Counted from the stretch's first letter, positions 1 to 5,233 are shown. The stretch: DNA of 7,060 nt from an uncultured Fibrobacterota bacterium (GCA_903888815.1 CAISVC010000518.1:1-7060), one strand, 5' to 3'. Notes: a model not told the origin generated them from the sequence alone. Translations and numbers: made by a program.

Positions 1-260
1 CAATCCAGCTCCGACACCGGCCAGTCGTCCCACCACGCAACCGCCTCCGGCGCGTATTGAATCGCGCGGTAGGCATTGGTCAACCATGCGTGCGCGTCGT
101 TAATCGTCTCCGCGCCCTCGACTTCCGGCCGACCAAGTAGCACCGCCGCCGAGCCGCAGAATGGTTCGATGTAATTGTGCACCTGCCCGAACCGCGACCA
201 GGCGGGACTCGCCACGCGGCTTTTACCTCCGAAATATGGGAACGGGGCTTTTAATTTCAT
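1..260 (-). CDS. DNA adenine methyltransferase, D12 class (N-terminal part, cut by window edge)
   Basis: The 86 visible codons encode the start of an N6-adenine DNA methyltransferase of the D12 (Dam-like) class, which transfers a methyl group from S-adenosylmethionine to adenine in a short DNA site. Visible are PFPYFGGKSR at residues 6-15 and EPFCGSAAVLL at about 33-43, which matches the AdoMet-binding FxGxG motif with Ala in place of the second Gly. A following NDAHAWLTNAYRAI segment fits the family's ND...L...YR pattern. The catalytic DPPY lies outside the window, so activity cannot be judged. The ATG overlaps the upstream gene's TGA as ATGA, suggesting coupled translation; its own ribosome site (GAAGAG) is weak. 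In phages such enzymes usually protect DNA from host restriction. The family is fairly certain; the target site is unknown. Confidence 0.85.
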   Translation of the reverse strand, partial: MKLKAPFPYFGGKSRVASPAWSRFGQVHNYIEPFCGSAAVLLGRPEVEGAETINDAHAWLTNAYRAIQYAPEAVAWWDDWPVSELD

Positions 261-637
261 TTAACACTCTTCGCCAGCTTTGACTTCTCGTATCCTAGCA
301 CTTCCAAGACCGACACCGAAGTAATCAAATCACAAATGCGATTGCTTTCTGTGAAGAATAGATTACTTGTTACTATGTCAAGTATCCTGCCTCGCTCCTC
401 AGCGGCCCCGCACATTGCCGCAGACTTCAATGCCTCTTCACAAGCAATCTTCACGGCCGCTTTTACGCGATTGAGTTCAACTACAGCCGCCGCCGCACCT
501 TCCTTGTAACCGTTGTAGTGGCCGATTTTATTCTCGGCTGTCAGGCAGGTCTTGCACGGCTGGACGCGAAAGGCCGAAGTATTTTCCAGTTTATCTCCAC
601 ACTTGGAACATCGCATTTGACAGTAAGCTTCGGTCAT
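257..637 (-). CDS. Small zinc-ribbon-like protein of unknown function
   Basis: This encodes 126 residues not recognised as a named family. The N-terminus has two CxxC pairs, C10-C13 and C28-C31, spaced as in a zinc ribbon, which suggests a metal-bound fold (inference). The middle (about residues 48-70) is an Ala/Val/Glu/Lys-rich helix, AAAAVVELNRVKAAVKIACE. It is nearly identical in DNA to the end of the gene at 926-1180, so the two share a duplicated module. The C-terminal third (from GRILDIV) has no visible motif. The ATG overlaps the preceding gene's TGA by 4 bases and has an AAAGGA site 5 bases upstream. The TGA in turn overlaps the methyltransferase start. Coding status is well supported by spacing and overlaps; function is unknown. 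Confidence 0.8.
   Translation of the reverse strand: MTEAYCQMRCSKCGDKLENTSAFRVQPCKTCLTAENKIGHYNGYKEGAAAAVVELNRVKAAVKIACEEALKSAAMCGAAEERGRILDIVTSNLFFTESNRICDLITSVSVLEVLGYEKSKLAKSVK
432..496. repeat. Direct repeat copy 1 (65 bp, shared with 951-1015)
   Basis: By eye, 62 of 65 positions match the copy at 951-1015, in the same orientation. It encodes the shared helix of two neighbouring small genes. Of the three differences, two change an amino acid (Asn/Lys and Ile/Ser) and one is silent. Confidence 0.9.
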
Positions 638-653
638 CTTTTATCCTTTGTCG
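631..653 (-). promoter_or_regulatory. Ribosome-binding leader, copy 1 (repeat of 1398-1420)
   Basis: These 23 bases cover the first codons and ribosome site (AAAGGAT) of the zinc-ribbon-like gene at 257-637. They match 22 of 23 bases at 1398-1420, in front of another small gene. The leader therefore appears to have been copied together with a start codon. Confidence 0.7.
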
Positions 654-846
654 CTTTAATGAACTCAACGAGATTTCCGATTGCGGCATGGAGATATTTA
701 TGTCCTACAATAACGCAGATTTCCCCGTGATTGCTATATGCGGTCGCGCGCCAAATCGGCTTACCCGTAAAATTGAGCCATTTATAATGTGAACTCCACT
801 TCCATCCCAATTTTTTCAATTCATTTTTGGCTTCTTCGATTGTCAT
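634..846 (-). CDS. Small protein of unknown function (70 aa)
   Basis: This encodes 70 residues that I do not recognise. It is basic and rich in aromatics (WKWSSHYKWLNF near residues 15-26), with amphipathic helices predicted at both ends (IEEAKNELKKLG and NLVEFIKATKDK). There is no Cys pair, signal peptide or membrane segment. The ATG at 844-846 has a strong AGGAG site 6 bases upstream. The TGA overlaps the next gene's ATG as ATGA, the operon style seen throughout this window. The ORF is well supported by its ribosome site and overlap. A small single-domain phage accessory protein is all that can be inferred. Confidence 0.75.
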   Translation of the reverse strand: MTIEEAKNELKKLGWKWSSHYKWLNFTGKPIWRATAYSNHGEICVIVGHKYLHAAIGNLVEFIKATKDKR

Positions 847-856
847 TATTGCTCCT

Positions 857-925
857 TTACGTTTCGCTTTTCATCGCGTCAAAATACGGCCCACAACCAT
901 CGTTTTCTTCCATGATCCGCCCCGC
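857..925 (-). other. Open in-frame extension after the TAG of the gene at 926-1180
   Basis: After the TAG at 928-926 the same frame stays open for 22 codons (AGRIMEENDGCGPYF...KSET). It ends in a TAA directly next to the AGGAG site of the following gene. The segment AA-stop-AGRIMEE loosely matches AAEERGRILD, which follows the shared module in the gene at 257-637. It may be the lost C-terminus of the upstream gene, or a separate 18-codon ORF from the ATG at 913-911. That ATG has only a weak upstream GGCGGGG. Confidence 0.35.
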
Positions 926-933
926 CTAGGCGG
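922..933. repeat. Perfect 12-bp palindrome over a stop codon
   Basis: CCGCCTAGGCGG is identical to its reverse complement. It contains the TAG that ends the gene at 926-1180. It has no loop and no following T-run, so it is not a terminator. Confidence 0.6.
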
Positions 934-1180
934 CGTAAAATGTTTTGTCGGCCTCTTCACAAGCACTCTTCACGGCCGCTTTTACGCGCTTGAGTTCAAC
1001 TACAGCCGCAGCCGCCTCCCTCGCCCACGGCTCGCAGATGTGATAAGCCACATTGGATACCAGAAGGGGGCGATAGAAAGAACAGATCGATGCACATTCC
1101 ATCCCCCCGCGATACTTGCAACCCACAATGCACCACCCCACGCCGTGCTCGTCGATCCTCGGTTTGATTTCGGAGGTCAT
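926..1180 (-). CDS. Small Cys-rich protein of unknown function, possibly C-terminally truncated
   Basis: This encodes 84 residues of an unrecognised family. The N-terminal half holds C17-x3-C21 and C29-x3-C33 within GWCIVGCKYRGGMECASIC, a possible metal site (inference). The C-terminal part (about residues 56-76) is the same Ala/Val/Glu/Lys-rich helix found in the gene at 257-637, copied at about 95% DNA identity. The ATG overlaps the preceding gene's TGA as ATGA, with a GGAAGGA site upstream. The gene ends at a TAG inside the perfect palindrome CCGCCTAGGCGG, 79 bases before the next start. That gap is unusually long for this tightly packed operon, and the frame stays open afterwards, so the end may be a truncation. 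Confidence 0.7.
   Translation of the reverse strand: MTSEIKPRIDEHGVGWCIVGCKYRGGMECASICSFYRPLLVSNVAYHICEPWAREAAAAVVELKRVKAAVKSACEEADKTFYAA
951..1015. repeat. Direct repeat copy 2 (65 bp, shared with 432-496)
   Basis: This is the second copy of the module, 519 bases from the first. It encodes the C-terminal helix of the gene at 926-1180. High DNA identity with two non-silent changes suggests a fairly recent duplication or recombination between neighbouring small genes. Confidence 0.9.
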
Positions 1181-1404
1181 GTTTTCATTCCTTCCTTCGG
1201 CACTTTCTTATCAATCCTGCCGCGACCGTGGCAGGTGGGACAAACTATTTCGATCAGTCTGGCGGGCACATACTTTAATCCCAACGCAGAACCGCAGGCG
1301 CATGGATATGTTAATATCTCGTTTGGATGTTGGCGATGAAAACAGCATACGTGTTGAAAGGAACGAAATACGAGCATCATCTGTCCCTCGTCATTCGCGG
1401 TCAT
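1177..1404 (-). CDS. Small protein with DnaJ-type CxxCxGxG half zinc finger
   Basis: This encodes 75 residues. A CAC pair (C35, C37) is followed by CPTCHGRGRI at residues 55-64, which matches the CxxCxGxG repeat of DnaJ zinc centres. A single treble-clef-like or rubredoxin-like zinc site is likely (inference); the J domain and other DnaJ repeats are absent. Such short CxxCxGxG proteins are common among uncharacterised phage ORFs. The ATG at 1402-1404 has an AAAGGAT site inside a leader that is repeated at 631-653. The TGA overlaps the next start as ATGA. Coding status is good; function is unknown. Confidence 0.75.
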   Translation of the reverse strand: MTANDEGQMMLVFRSFQHVCCFHRQHPNEILTYPCACGSALGLKYVPARLIEIVCPTCHGRGRIDKKVPKEGMKT

Positions 1405-1420
1405 GTTTTATCCTTTGTCG
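1398..1420 (-). promoter_or_regulatory. Ribosome-binding leader, copy 2 (repeat of 631-653)
   Basis: This 23-base leader spans the start codon and AAAGGAT ribosome site of the gene at 1177-1404. It differs by one base from the copy at 631-653. Confidence 0.7.
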
Positions 1421-1432
1421 AACGACTTGCTT

Positions 1433-1642
1433 TCATGTCGTCTTCTCCTTTTTCTCCGCAAATACTCCGATGCAAAAAGCCTCAGTCGTGAAGGCCGACA
1501 GCGACGACGAACACGAATCCTTTTTCATTTTCCCATGTTTCCAGGCGACTTTTATCAAAGTGACTTCAGCCTGCGTTTCAGGTATTAACTGGATGGAAAT
1601 ACCATTTTCGACGTGTTCATAACCGTGTACTTCAACTTTCAT
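1433..1642 (-). CDS. Small protein of unknown function (69 aa)
   Basis: The product is 69 residues beginning MKVEVHGYEHVENG and is not recognised. A longer reading from 1702 is possible, but I chose the ATG at 1640-1642. It lies one base after the TAA of the metallopeptidase gene, and that gene's last codons supply a GAGGAAAA ribosome site at good spacing. The longer form would overlap the upstream gene and lacks such a site. The N-terminal half looks beta-rich (EVHGYEHVENGISIQLI), and the C-terminal part has a Ser-rich stretch (SCSSSLS) before a basic tail. It lacks a membrane segment or known motif. Confidence 0.65.
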   Translation of the reverse strand: MKVEVHGYEHVENGISIQLIPETQAEVTLIKVAWKHGKMKKDSCSSSLSAFTTEAFCIGVFAEKKEKTT

Positions 1643-1643
1643 G

Positions 1644-2501
1644 TTACTTTTCCTCTGATTGCGCCTGGCAATATTCGGGATGTTCGGTCCAGAAAGATTC
1701 AAGCCGATTCGTTAATTCTTCCGAACCCGTGGCACCGAGGCCCTTTATGTCCTTGATCCAAAAATCGCCGTGTTTGGCTTGGAAGTTGGTCAACTCTCCC
1801 AGCGTTTTCAGTCCGGCCGTTTCTAATGCCTTGGAAACCCGCGCGCTGCATCCTAGATGGGCTAAAAGATAATTCCGCCAAGAGTCGGCCGTCAAAACAA
1901 CCTCGGCTGAAACGGTCATTCCGCTTTTCTCCGCTTCATCGAATACCTTCTCCATAGGACGATCGGAAAAGCGTATCACCTCCAGCATCTTGTCATTCGC
2001 CCCCAGCACCGCGTCGATGCCATAGCGTTCGATCTCGGCTGGGAAGGTGGTAATTGGATGTTTGCCGATCCTCCATAGGGGGCGGTCCTTTGCATCCAGT
2101 TTTTGTTTGCCATTTGAATCCATGGCGACCTTGATGTGGCATAATTCATGGAATATAAAACGCTCCCGATCAATTTCCTTAAAGGCGGGCCAATGTGTCT
2201 CCGCCAGTTTTATAAATATATCAGGTGTTACGCCGCCCCACTCCTCCACCTGGTTGCGGTCGAGTTCGCTGGCTTTGCATACCTGAGCGCCGACCGCGAT
2301 ATTGTCGGCGTCAGCCTTCCAATCCTTCTGCCAGTAGAGTTTGATGTGGGCGTGCTTGATCGGCGCGAAAACCTCGCAATCAGCGAGCAGATTTTCCATG
2401 ATGTTCCACGGCTCGGTGATCTTGCCCGCGTGCTTGCGAATGATGGGTCGCAACTTGATCGGGGTCCGCTTGTCCGATTCTTCAGTTTTTGTTTTAGCCA
2501 C
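1644..2501 (-). CDS. Phage-type putative metallopeptidase with RNA polymerase alpha-CTD-like C-terminal domain
   Basis: This encodes 285 residues. HELCH at 118-122 is the HExxH zinc motif of metallopeptidases. H148 and FPAEIERYG (153-161) follow, where SprT-like phage peptidases have a third ligand and an EI..YG motif. This matches the uncharacterised phage metallopeptidase family. Residues about 212-270 look like a second domain of helix-hairpin-helix type resembling the alpha C-terminal domain of RNA polymerase: LGCSARVSKALETAGLKTL, then IKGLGATGSEELTNRL. Several alpha-CTD DNA-contact positions are not kept (LGATGSEE versus LGKKSLTE in E. coli). The start is GTG at 2499-2501 with AAAGGAGA upstream; no earlier ATG fits. 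A role in protein processing or transcription control is possible but unproven, and substrates are unknown. Confidence 0.8.
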   Translation of the reverse strand: MAKTKTEESDKRTPIKLRPIIRKHAGKITEPWNIMENLLADCEVFAPIKHAHIKLYWQKDWKADADNIAVGAQVCKASELDRNQVEEWGGVTPDIFIKLAETHWPAFKEIDRERFIFHELCHIKVAMDSNGKQKLDAKDRPLWRIGKHPITTFPAEIERYGIDAVLGANDKMLEVIRFSDRPMEKVFDEAEKSGMTVSAEVVLTADSWRNYLLAHLGCSARVSKALETAGLKTLGELTNFQAKHGDFWIKDIKGLGATGSEELTNRLESFWTEHPEYCQAQSEEK

Positions 2502-2534
2502 GATAAGTCTCCTTTTAGAAAGTTAAAGTAAAAG

Positions 2535-3053
2535 TTACTTGAAAAGTTTCGGTTCTTTCCGGCGTTCCTTTTTCAGCCGCCGGGCCTTTTTCTTCGGCGT
2601 GTCCCATTCTGGCTTGTACGCCCGCCCGTACTCCAAAAGAAAAAGCGCGTCGGCGATGTCGCTACTCTGGGTTTCGACGCCGAGAATGGTCTTGCAGGCC
2701 CGGATCATTTGATCCTTCTCGGCGTGACCGTGGCCTGTGGCGAATTTCTTCAGGGTCATGGGATTCACGGCGAGGGTTTTAATGCCGTGCCTTTCGGCGA
2801 CCGCCTTGATGATCCCCCGCAACTCGCCGTGAAAGGCAGTCGTATGATGGCGATGGGTTCCGTAAATTGCATCTTCGTAAACGATGAGGCTGATCGCTTG
2901 CGGTCCATCGCCCTCGTGAAAATATAATTCCAATCTTTCCTGAAGAGCGTTCGGACTCCTTACGATCCAAACTCCATAAAACCGCTGCGCCTCGTTGCCA
3001 ATGGCATAACCGCACTTCGTCGCCGGATCGAGGGCCAGGATCATTTCGCCCAT
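2535..3053 (-). CDS. RuvC-like Holliday junction resolvase
   Basis: This is a 172-residue RNase H-fold endonuclease expected to cut four-way DNA junctions and branched replication intermediates in the cytoplasm. The four acidic residues of the RuvC site are visible: D9 in ILALDPATKCGYAIG, E60 in IVYEDAIYG, and D132 and D135 in SSDIADAL. The conserved VNPMTLKKFATGHGHAEKDQ (about 97-116) fits RuvC's K...G.G.A.K stretch. The length is close to RuvC (about 170). The C-terminus is a very basic tail (KKKARRLKKERRK) that likely binds DNA. I chose the ATG at 3051-3053, 8 bases after a perfect AGGAGGT. A TTG one codon earlier is less well spaced. The ATG overlaps the upstream stop as TGATG. Phages encode such resolvases to debranch DNA before packaging. 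Confidence 0.9.
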   Translation of the reverse strand: MGEMILALDPATKCGYAIGNEAQRFYGVWIVRSPNALQERLELYFHEGDGPQAISLIVYEDAIYGTHRHHTTAFHGELRGIIKAVAERHGIKTLAVNPMTLKKFATGHGHAEKDQMIRACKTILGVETQSSDIADALFLLEYGRAYKPEWDTPKKKARRLKKERRKEPKLFK

Positions 3054-3325
3054 CAAATAAACCTCCTAACGTAGGAATAAAAGTTGCTTTGACCATGCTT
3101 GACGAGCATGACCGGATTGTCGTCCGGAAGATTTAATTCACTGGCCGCATAACCTTTGAATTTGGTTCCGGCTTCATTCGTCTGCATGAAAAGCCCCTCG
3201 ACTCCTTCGATCCTGTAAAGTTTGATTTTATAGGCTGCCGGGATTTTCAGTCTGGGCGCTGATATTTTTTCCGCAACCTTTTGAAACAACTCGTGCTGAC
3301 CGTTGCCGAGCGGGCTATCGCTCAC
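3053..3325 (-). CDS. Protein of unknown function (90 aa)
   Basis: This encodes 90 residues that I do not recognise. The start codon is GTG at 3323-3325, which overlaps the upstream TGA as GTGA and has an AAAGGAAAA ribosome site. The N-terminus is polar with a helix (HELFQKVAEKIS). From about residue 28 it appears beta-rich (AYKIKLYRIEGVEGLFMQT), ending in SNFYSYVRRFI. There is no Cys, membrane segment or catalytic motif. It lies directly between the helicase-loader cluster and the RuvC-like gene and is coupled to both by overlaps, so a replication or recombination accessory role is possible (inference only). Confidence 0.75.
   Translation of the reverse strand: MSDSPLGNGQHELFQKVAEKISAPRLKIPAAYKIKLYRIEGVEGLFMQTNEAGTKFKGYAASELNLPDDNPVMLVKHGQSNFYSYVRRFI
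3061..3067 (-). promoter_or_regulatory. Ribosome-binding site deciding the resolvase start
   Basis: A perfect AGGAGGT (ACCTCCT on the plus strand) lies 7 bases before the ATG at 3053 and only 4 before the alternative TTG. The ATG is therefore preferred. Confidence 0.8.
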
Positions 3326-3546
3326 TTTGTTTTCCTTTCGATGGAATTTAAGACTTGATTTACTTGTTTCATAAATGGCTCGCCAAATTTATACATGGCT
3401 TCGTTTAGCAGATTCATTTTGTTTTCCAACGCAATAATTTCGGCAATGCAAAAATCCATCGACGGATAATATTCCGCCGTGCCGTTGTCGAAAAAGACCG
3501 TACAACCTCGCCGATGGTTCTTTACGTCGGTCCATTTTATTTGCAT
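3322..3546 (-). CDS. Small protein of unknown function (74 aa)
   Basis: This encodes 74 residues. The frame is open from 3723, but the first part overlaps the helicase-loader gene. I placed the start at the ATG at 3544-3546, which has a GAAAGGA site at 3560-3554 and follows the loader stop by 31 bases. The N-terminal half (MQIKWTDVKNHRRGCTVFF...) looks beta-stranded. The C-terminal half (IAEIIALENKMNLLNEAMYK onward) is a long amphipathic helix that could form a coiled coil. No known motif is visible. Its TGA overlaps the next gene's GTG. Confidence 0.7.
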   Translation of the reverse strand: MQIKWTDVKNHRRGCTVFFDNGTAEYYPSMDFCIAEIIALENKMNLLNEAMYKFGEPFMKQVNQVLNSIERKTK

Positions 3547-3553
3547 AAGGTTG

Positions 3554-3560
3554 TCCTTTC
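3554..3560 (-). promoter_or_regulatory. Ribosome-binding site deciding the start at 3546
   Basis: GAAAGGA (TCCTTTC on the plus strand) lies 7 bases before the internal ATG at 3546. It argues for the short 74-residue product over a longer one overlapping the upstream gene. Confidence 0.65.
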
Positions 3561-3577
3561 GCGCGAAGACCGCGAAG

Positions 3578-4183
3578 TCATGGTGAAAATCGCCGGTCAT
3601 TGCCCTTGAGTTCGTACCACGTTCCGCAACAAATCCGGCTGTATATTCGTTCGTCATAAAGTCCGGCGATTCCCTCCGACCGCAGATTCGACACCCAGAT
3701 CGTCGGGCTGTGTTCCCTGGCATCGGCCGCGCCTTTTATTGCCTGATATTCGACATCGACCTCGCGGGTTCGCGTGCCGAGTTCGTCGATAACCATCAAG
3801 CCCGCTGATTCCATCCAATCCCAGCGTGATTGCGATTCATAATGGTGTAACATCCAGTCAACCAGGTCATTGACCGTGGCATACAAGCCGCCGCCGGCCG
3901 CCTGGTCGAGAAACGCCAGAGCCGCGCACGTCTTGCCCGTGCCGACCGGTCCGTATAAAAACAACGGCCATGATGCCTTAGCGTTAGCTAGATCGCAAAG
4001 CGTCCGCCATAAAACCCTGTCAACCAGATTCGGACTTCGTTCCAAGCTGGGTTTCCACGGACTCTTGTGTGGTTCCTTCCGCCGGTAAATCTTGTGTCGG
4101 CCGATAGTGTCGGTCCTGCCCGGCGTAGGCCCCGGTATGGATACGGGCCGACCGCCGATAATCTTGTCGAGTTGTTCCAACAT
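3578..4183 (-). CDS. DnaC-like AAA+ ATPase, putative helicase loader
   Basis: This 201-residue AAA+ ATPase is of the DnaC/DnaA-related loader type, expected to place the replicative DnaB-type helicase on origin DNA using ATP. Visible motifs are Walker A GPVGTGKT (78-85), Walker B LMVIDELG (129-136) and a sensor-1-like TIWVSNL (161-167). The DERIYSRICCGT segment (177-188) contains a likely Arg finger and is followed by KGNDRR, as in DnaC family ends. The N-terminal 50 residues are basic and Pro-rich, consistent with a short tether that binds helicase. The start is the ATG at 4181-4183, with AAGAGGAA 7 bases upstream. It lies 164 bases inside the preceding gene, in another frame. The pairing with an initiator-like gene is a standard phage replication module. 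Confidence 0.88.
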   Translation of the reverse strand: MLEQLDKIIGGRPVSIPGPTPGRTDTIGRHKIYRRKEPHKSPWKPSLERSPNLVDRVLWRTLCDLANAKASWPLFLYGPVGTGKTCAALAFLDQAAGGGLYATVNDLVDWMLHHYESQSRWDWMESAGLMVIDELGTRTREVDVEYQAIKGAADAREHSPTIWVSNLRSEGIAGLYDERIYSRICCGTWYELKGNDRRFSP

Positions 4184-4925
4184 GTTTAAGTTCCTCTTCG
4201 TAAATGCCCTGGTAATCCTGGGCAATTGAATGTTCGATTGCAGCGATGGCCCGCTCCGTTCCCCATCCCGCCAGTTTTTTTAGTTGCATGGCTACGGCTC
4301 GATCCGTCATAGGTTTTTTTATTTCCCGTCGATGGGCAAGCCAACTTTGCCAAGCCTCTTCAAACGCAGCGCCCTGGAGATTCTCTGGCAGGCCCACGGC
4401 GACGGCCGTTTTTTTGGCGGTTGCCTTTTCTGTTTTCTGTTGCGCGCAACCTTCCTGAGCGCCTAGAGTATCTACGTTAGTAGATACTCTATTAATTCTG
4501 ATACTGGTTGGCGCAACCAGCGTAACATGTTGCGCTGGTGTTGCGCGTAACCGCTTTTTTTCGCGGTATTTGCGCATCCTGTTTGCTGACAACAACCTAG
4601 AACGAGCGGATTTACCAAAACGCTTCTTAAAATTAGGAATTCGCGCGCAACCATCAAGGAATTCGATCCATTTCTTGCTTTGCACACCCCCCCAAAATTG
4701 AATGTCGCCGCGCAACCGTTGCGCGCAACCGGAAGCATCAATTCCATGCAAAATCCCGTCTTCCGTGTGTCTATCTCCCCATATCCAGAGTCGTATCAAA
4801 CGGAGGATCACAACGGCCAACCGGGCCTCATCTTCGTCATAGTTTAGATCGGGGTCGGCAGCCAGGGAAATCACCTCTTCCTTATCCGGCAGATCGTGGT
4901 CAACCTTGATATAGTCGCCAGCCAT
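4020..4925 (-). CDS. Replication initiator / replisome organizer-like protein with embedded candidate origin
   Basis: This encodes 301 residues. The N-terminus MAGDYIKVDHDLPDKEEVIS resembles winged-helix phage replisome organizer proteins, and ANRMRKYREKKR (114-125) closes that domain as in this group. Residues about 130-180 form a variable linker. From FEEAWQSWLAHRREIKKPM (188-206) to ERAIAAIEHSIAQDYQGIYEE (224-244) the sequence resembles C-terminal domains of phage initiator/DnaT-like proteins, where SIA..YQG(I/L) is typical. A polar tail of about 55 residues overlaps the loader gene. The ATG at 4923-4925 follows the upstream TGA by one base and has GGGGAAG; an open frame to 5123 is not used because it covers the preceding gene. 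Iteron-like repeats lie in the linker DNA, so the protein may bind its own gene. Function is inferred from resemblance and context. Confidence 0.75.
   Translation of the reverse strand: MAGDYIKVDHDLPDKEEVISLAADPDLNYDEDEARLAVVILRLIRLWIWGDRHTEDGILHGIDASGCAQRLRGDIQFWGGVQSKKWIEFLDGCARIPNFKKRFGKSARSRLLSANRMRKYREKKRLRATPAQHVTLVAPTSIRINRVSTNVDTLGAQEGCAQQKTEKATAKKTAVAVGLPENLQGAAFEEAWQSWLAHRREIKKPMTDRAVAMQLKKLAGWGTERAIAAIEHSIAQDYQGIYEEELKHVGTTRQDYRRSARIHTGAYAGQDRHYRPTQDLPAEGTTQESVETQLGTKSESG
4191..4198 (-). promoter_or_regulatory. Ribosome-binding site inside the upstream gene, deciding the loader start
   Basis: AAGAGGAA (TTCCTCTT on the plus strand) lies 7 bases before the ATG at 4183, inside the coding region of the initiator-like gene. 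It supports a genuine long gene overlap. Confidence 0.7.
4439..4729. other. Candidate replication origin: iteron cluster inside the initiator gene
   Basis: Nine exact copies of GTTGCGC or its complement GCGCAAC start at 4439, 4444, 4511, 4529, 4540, 4645, 4710, 4718 and 4723. I saw no others in the window. Two sets form the perfect palindrome GTTGCGCGCAAC (4439-4450 and 4718-4729), and near-palindromes lie at 4507-4517 and 4540-4551. CGCGCAAC-C-GTTGCGCG spans 4709-4725. A 12-bp-arm hairpin and an AT-rich stretch (about 4491-4505) sit between the copies. Lambda-type origins also lie in the variable centre of the initiator gene. Origin activity is inferred. Confidence 0.6.
4464..4491. repeat. 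Perfect inverted repeat, 12-bp arms with GTTA loop
   Basis: TAGAGTATCTAC (4464-4475) and its exact reverse complement (4480-4491) flank a 4-base loop. It lies within the iteron cluster and inside coding sequence, with no T-run following. It may be a protein-binding or cruciform element of the origin. Confidence 0.85.
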
Positions 4926-4926
4926 G

Positions 4927-5127
4927 TCACTTCCCCTTTCCGTTTGATTTGATCCCCGCCATGACCTCGTGGGCGTTTTCCATGGCCTGTTCGCGGGAAA
5001 GGCCCTTGCCGAAGCAGCAACCCGGCTCCAGGCAGTTGGCGGCCTCGAAGAGGCTTTTGCCGAGGTAGGCCACGCCCTCGCTTGGAATGTGCAGCACGCA
5101 GTAGCAGGTGGGTGGATGTTCAATCAT
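4927..5127 (-). CDS. Small Cys-containing protein, faint HicB-like resemblance
   Basis: This encodes 66 residues with no firm family. It has five Cys residues (C8, C10, C32, C37, C38). The pattern CLEPGCCFGKGLSREQAMENA (32-52), followed by a helix, faintly resembles the C-terminal half of HicB-like proteins (PGC...G.T..EA..NA), and the preceding VLHIPSEGVAYLG could be its strands. A HicA partner is not seen, so a toxin-antitoxin role is not supported. The ATG at 5125-5127 has only a distant AGGA. It overlaps the stop of a possible small ORF (5120-5221) by 8 bases, so coupled translation could help. Its TGA lies one base before the initiator-like gene's ATG. Confidence 0.65.
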   Translation of the reverse strand: MIEHPPTCYCVLHIPSEGVAYLGKSLFEAANCLEPGCCFGKGLSREQAMENAHEVMAGIKSNGKGK

Positions 5128-5221
5128 GGTTTTCGTTTTTTTCCTGGCTAATCATTGCGTTGCGGTTTCGTTCATCTTTGATTTTAGCGAGCATTTTTCC
5201 TATGTGAAACAATGCCTCCAC
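5120..5221 (-). CDS. Possible 33-residue peptide
   Basis: A short frame from GTG (5221-5219) gives a charged, helix-prone peptide starting MEALFHIGKMLAKIKDERN. An internal ATG at 5194-5192, preceded by AGGAAAA, would give 24 residues. Its TGA overlaps the start of the gene at 4927-5127 by 8 bases, filling the gap between the flanking genes. It is in the same frame as the 45-residue ORF upstream, separated from it by a TAA and four codons. There are no recognised motifs, and coding is only suggested by position and the well-formed helix. Confidence 0.35.
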   Translation of the reverse strand: MEALFHIGKMLAKIKDERNRNAMISQEKNENHD

Positions 5222-5233
5222 CTCATCGCCCGC

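Noticed and set aside
827..1622. Long plus-strand open frames (170 and 168 codons)
   Set aside because: They lie opposite well-supported minus-strand genes with proper ribosome sites and overlaps, show no motifs, and run across several gene borders.
4687..4693. Run of seven C (G7 in the coding strand) in the initiator-like gene, a possible frameshift or slippage site
   Set aside because: The protein reads sensibly in one frame on both sides of it (QFWGGVQSKKWIEF), so no frameshift is needed.
4472..4747. 91-codon alternate frame over the iteron region
   Set aside because: It is a shadow of the initiator-like gene, with no ribosome site and no motif; repeats there make several frames open.
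4927..5127. HicAB toxin-antitoxin system
   Set aside because: Resemblance to HicB is faint and no HicA-like partner is next to it.
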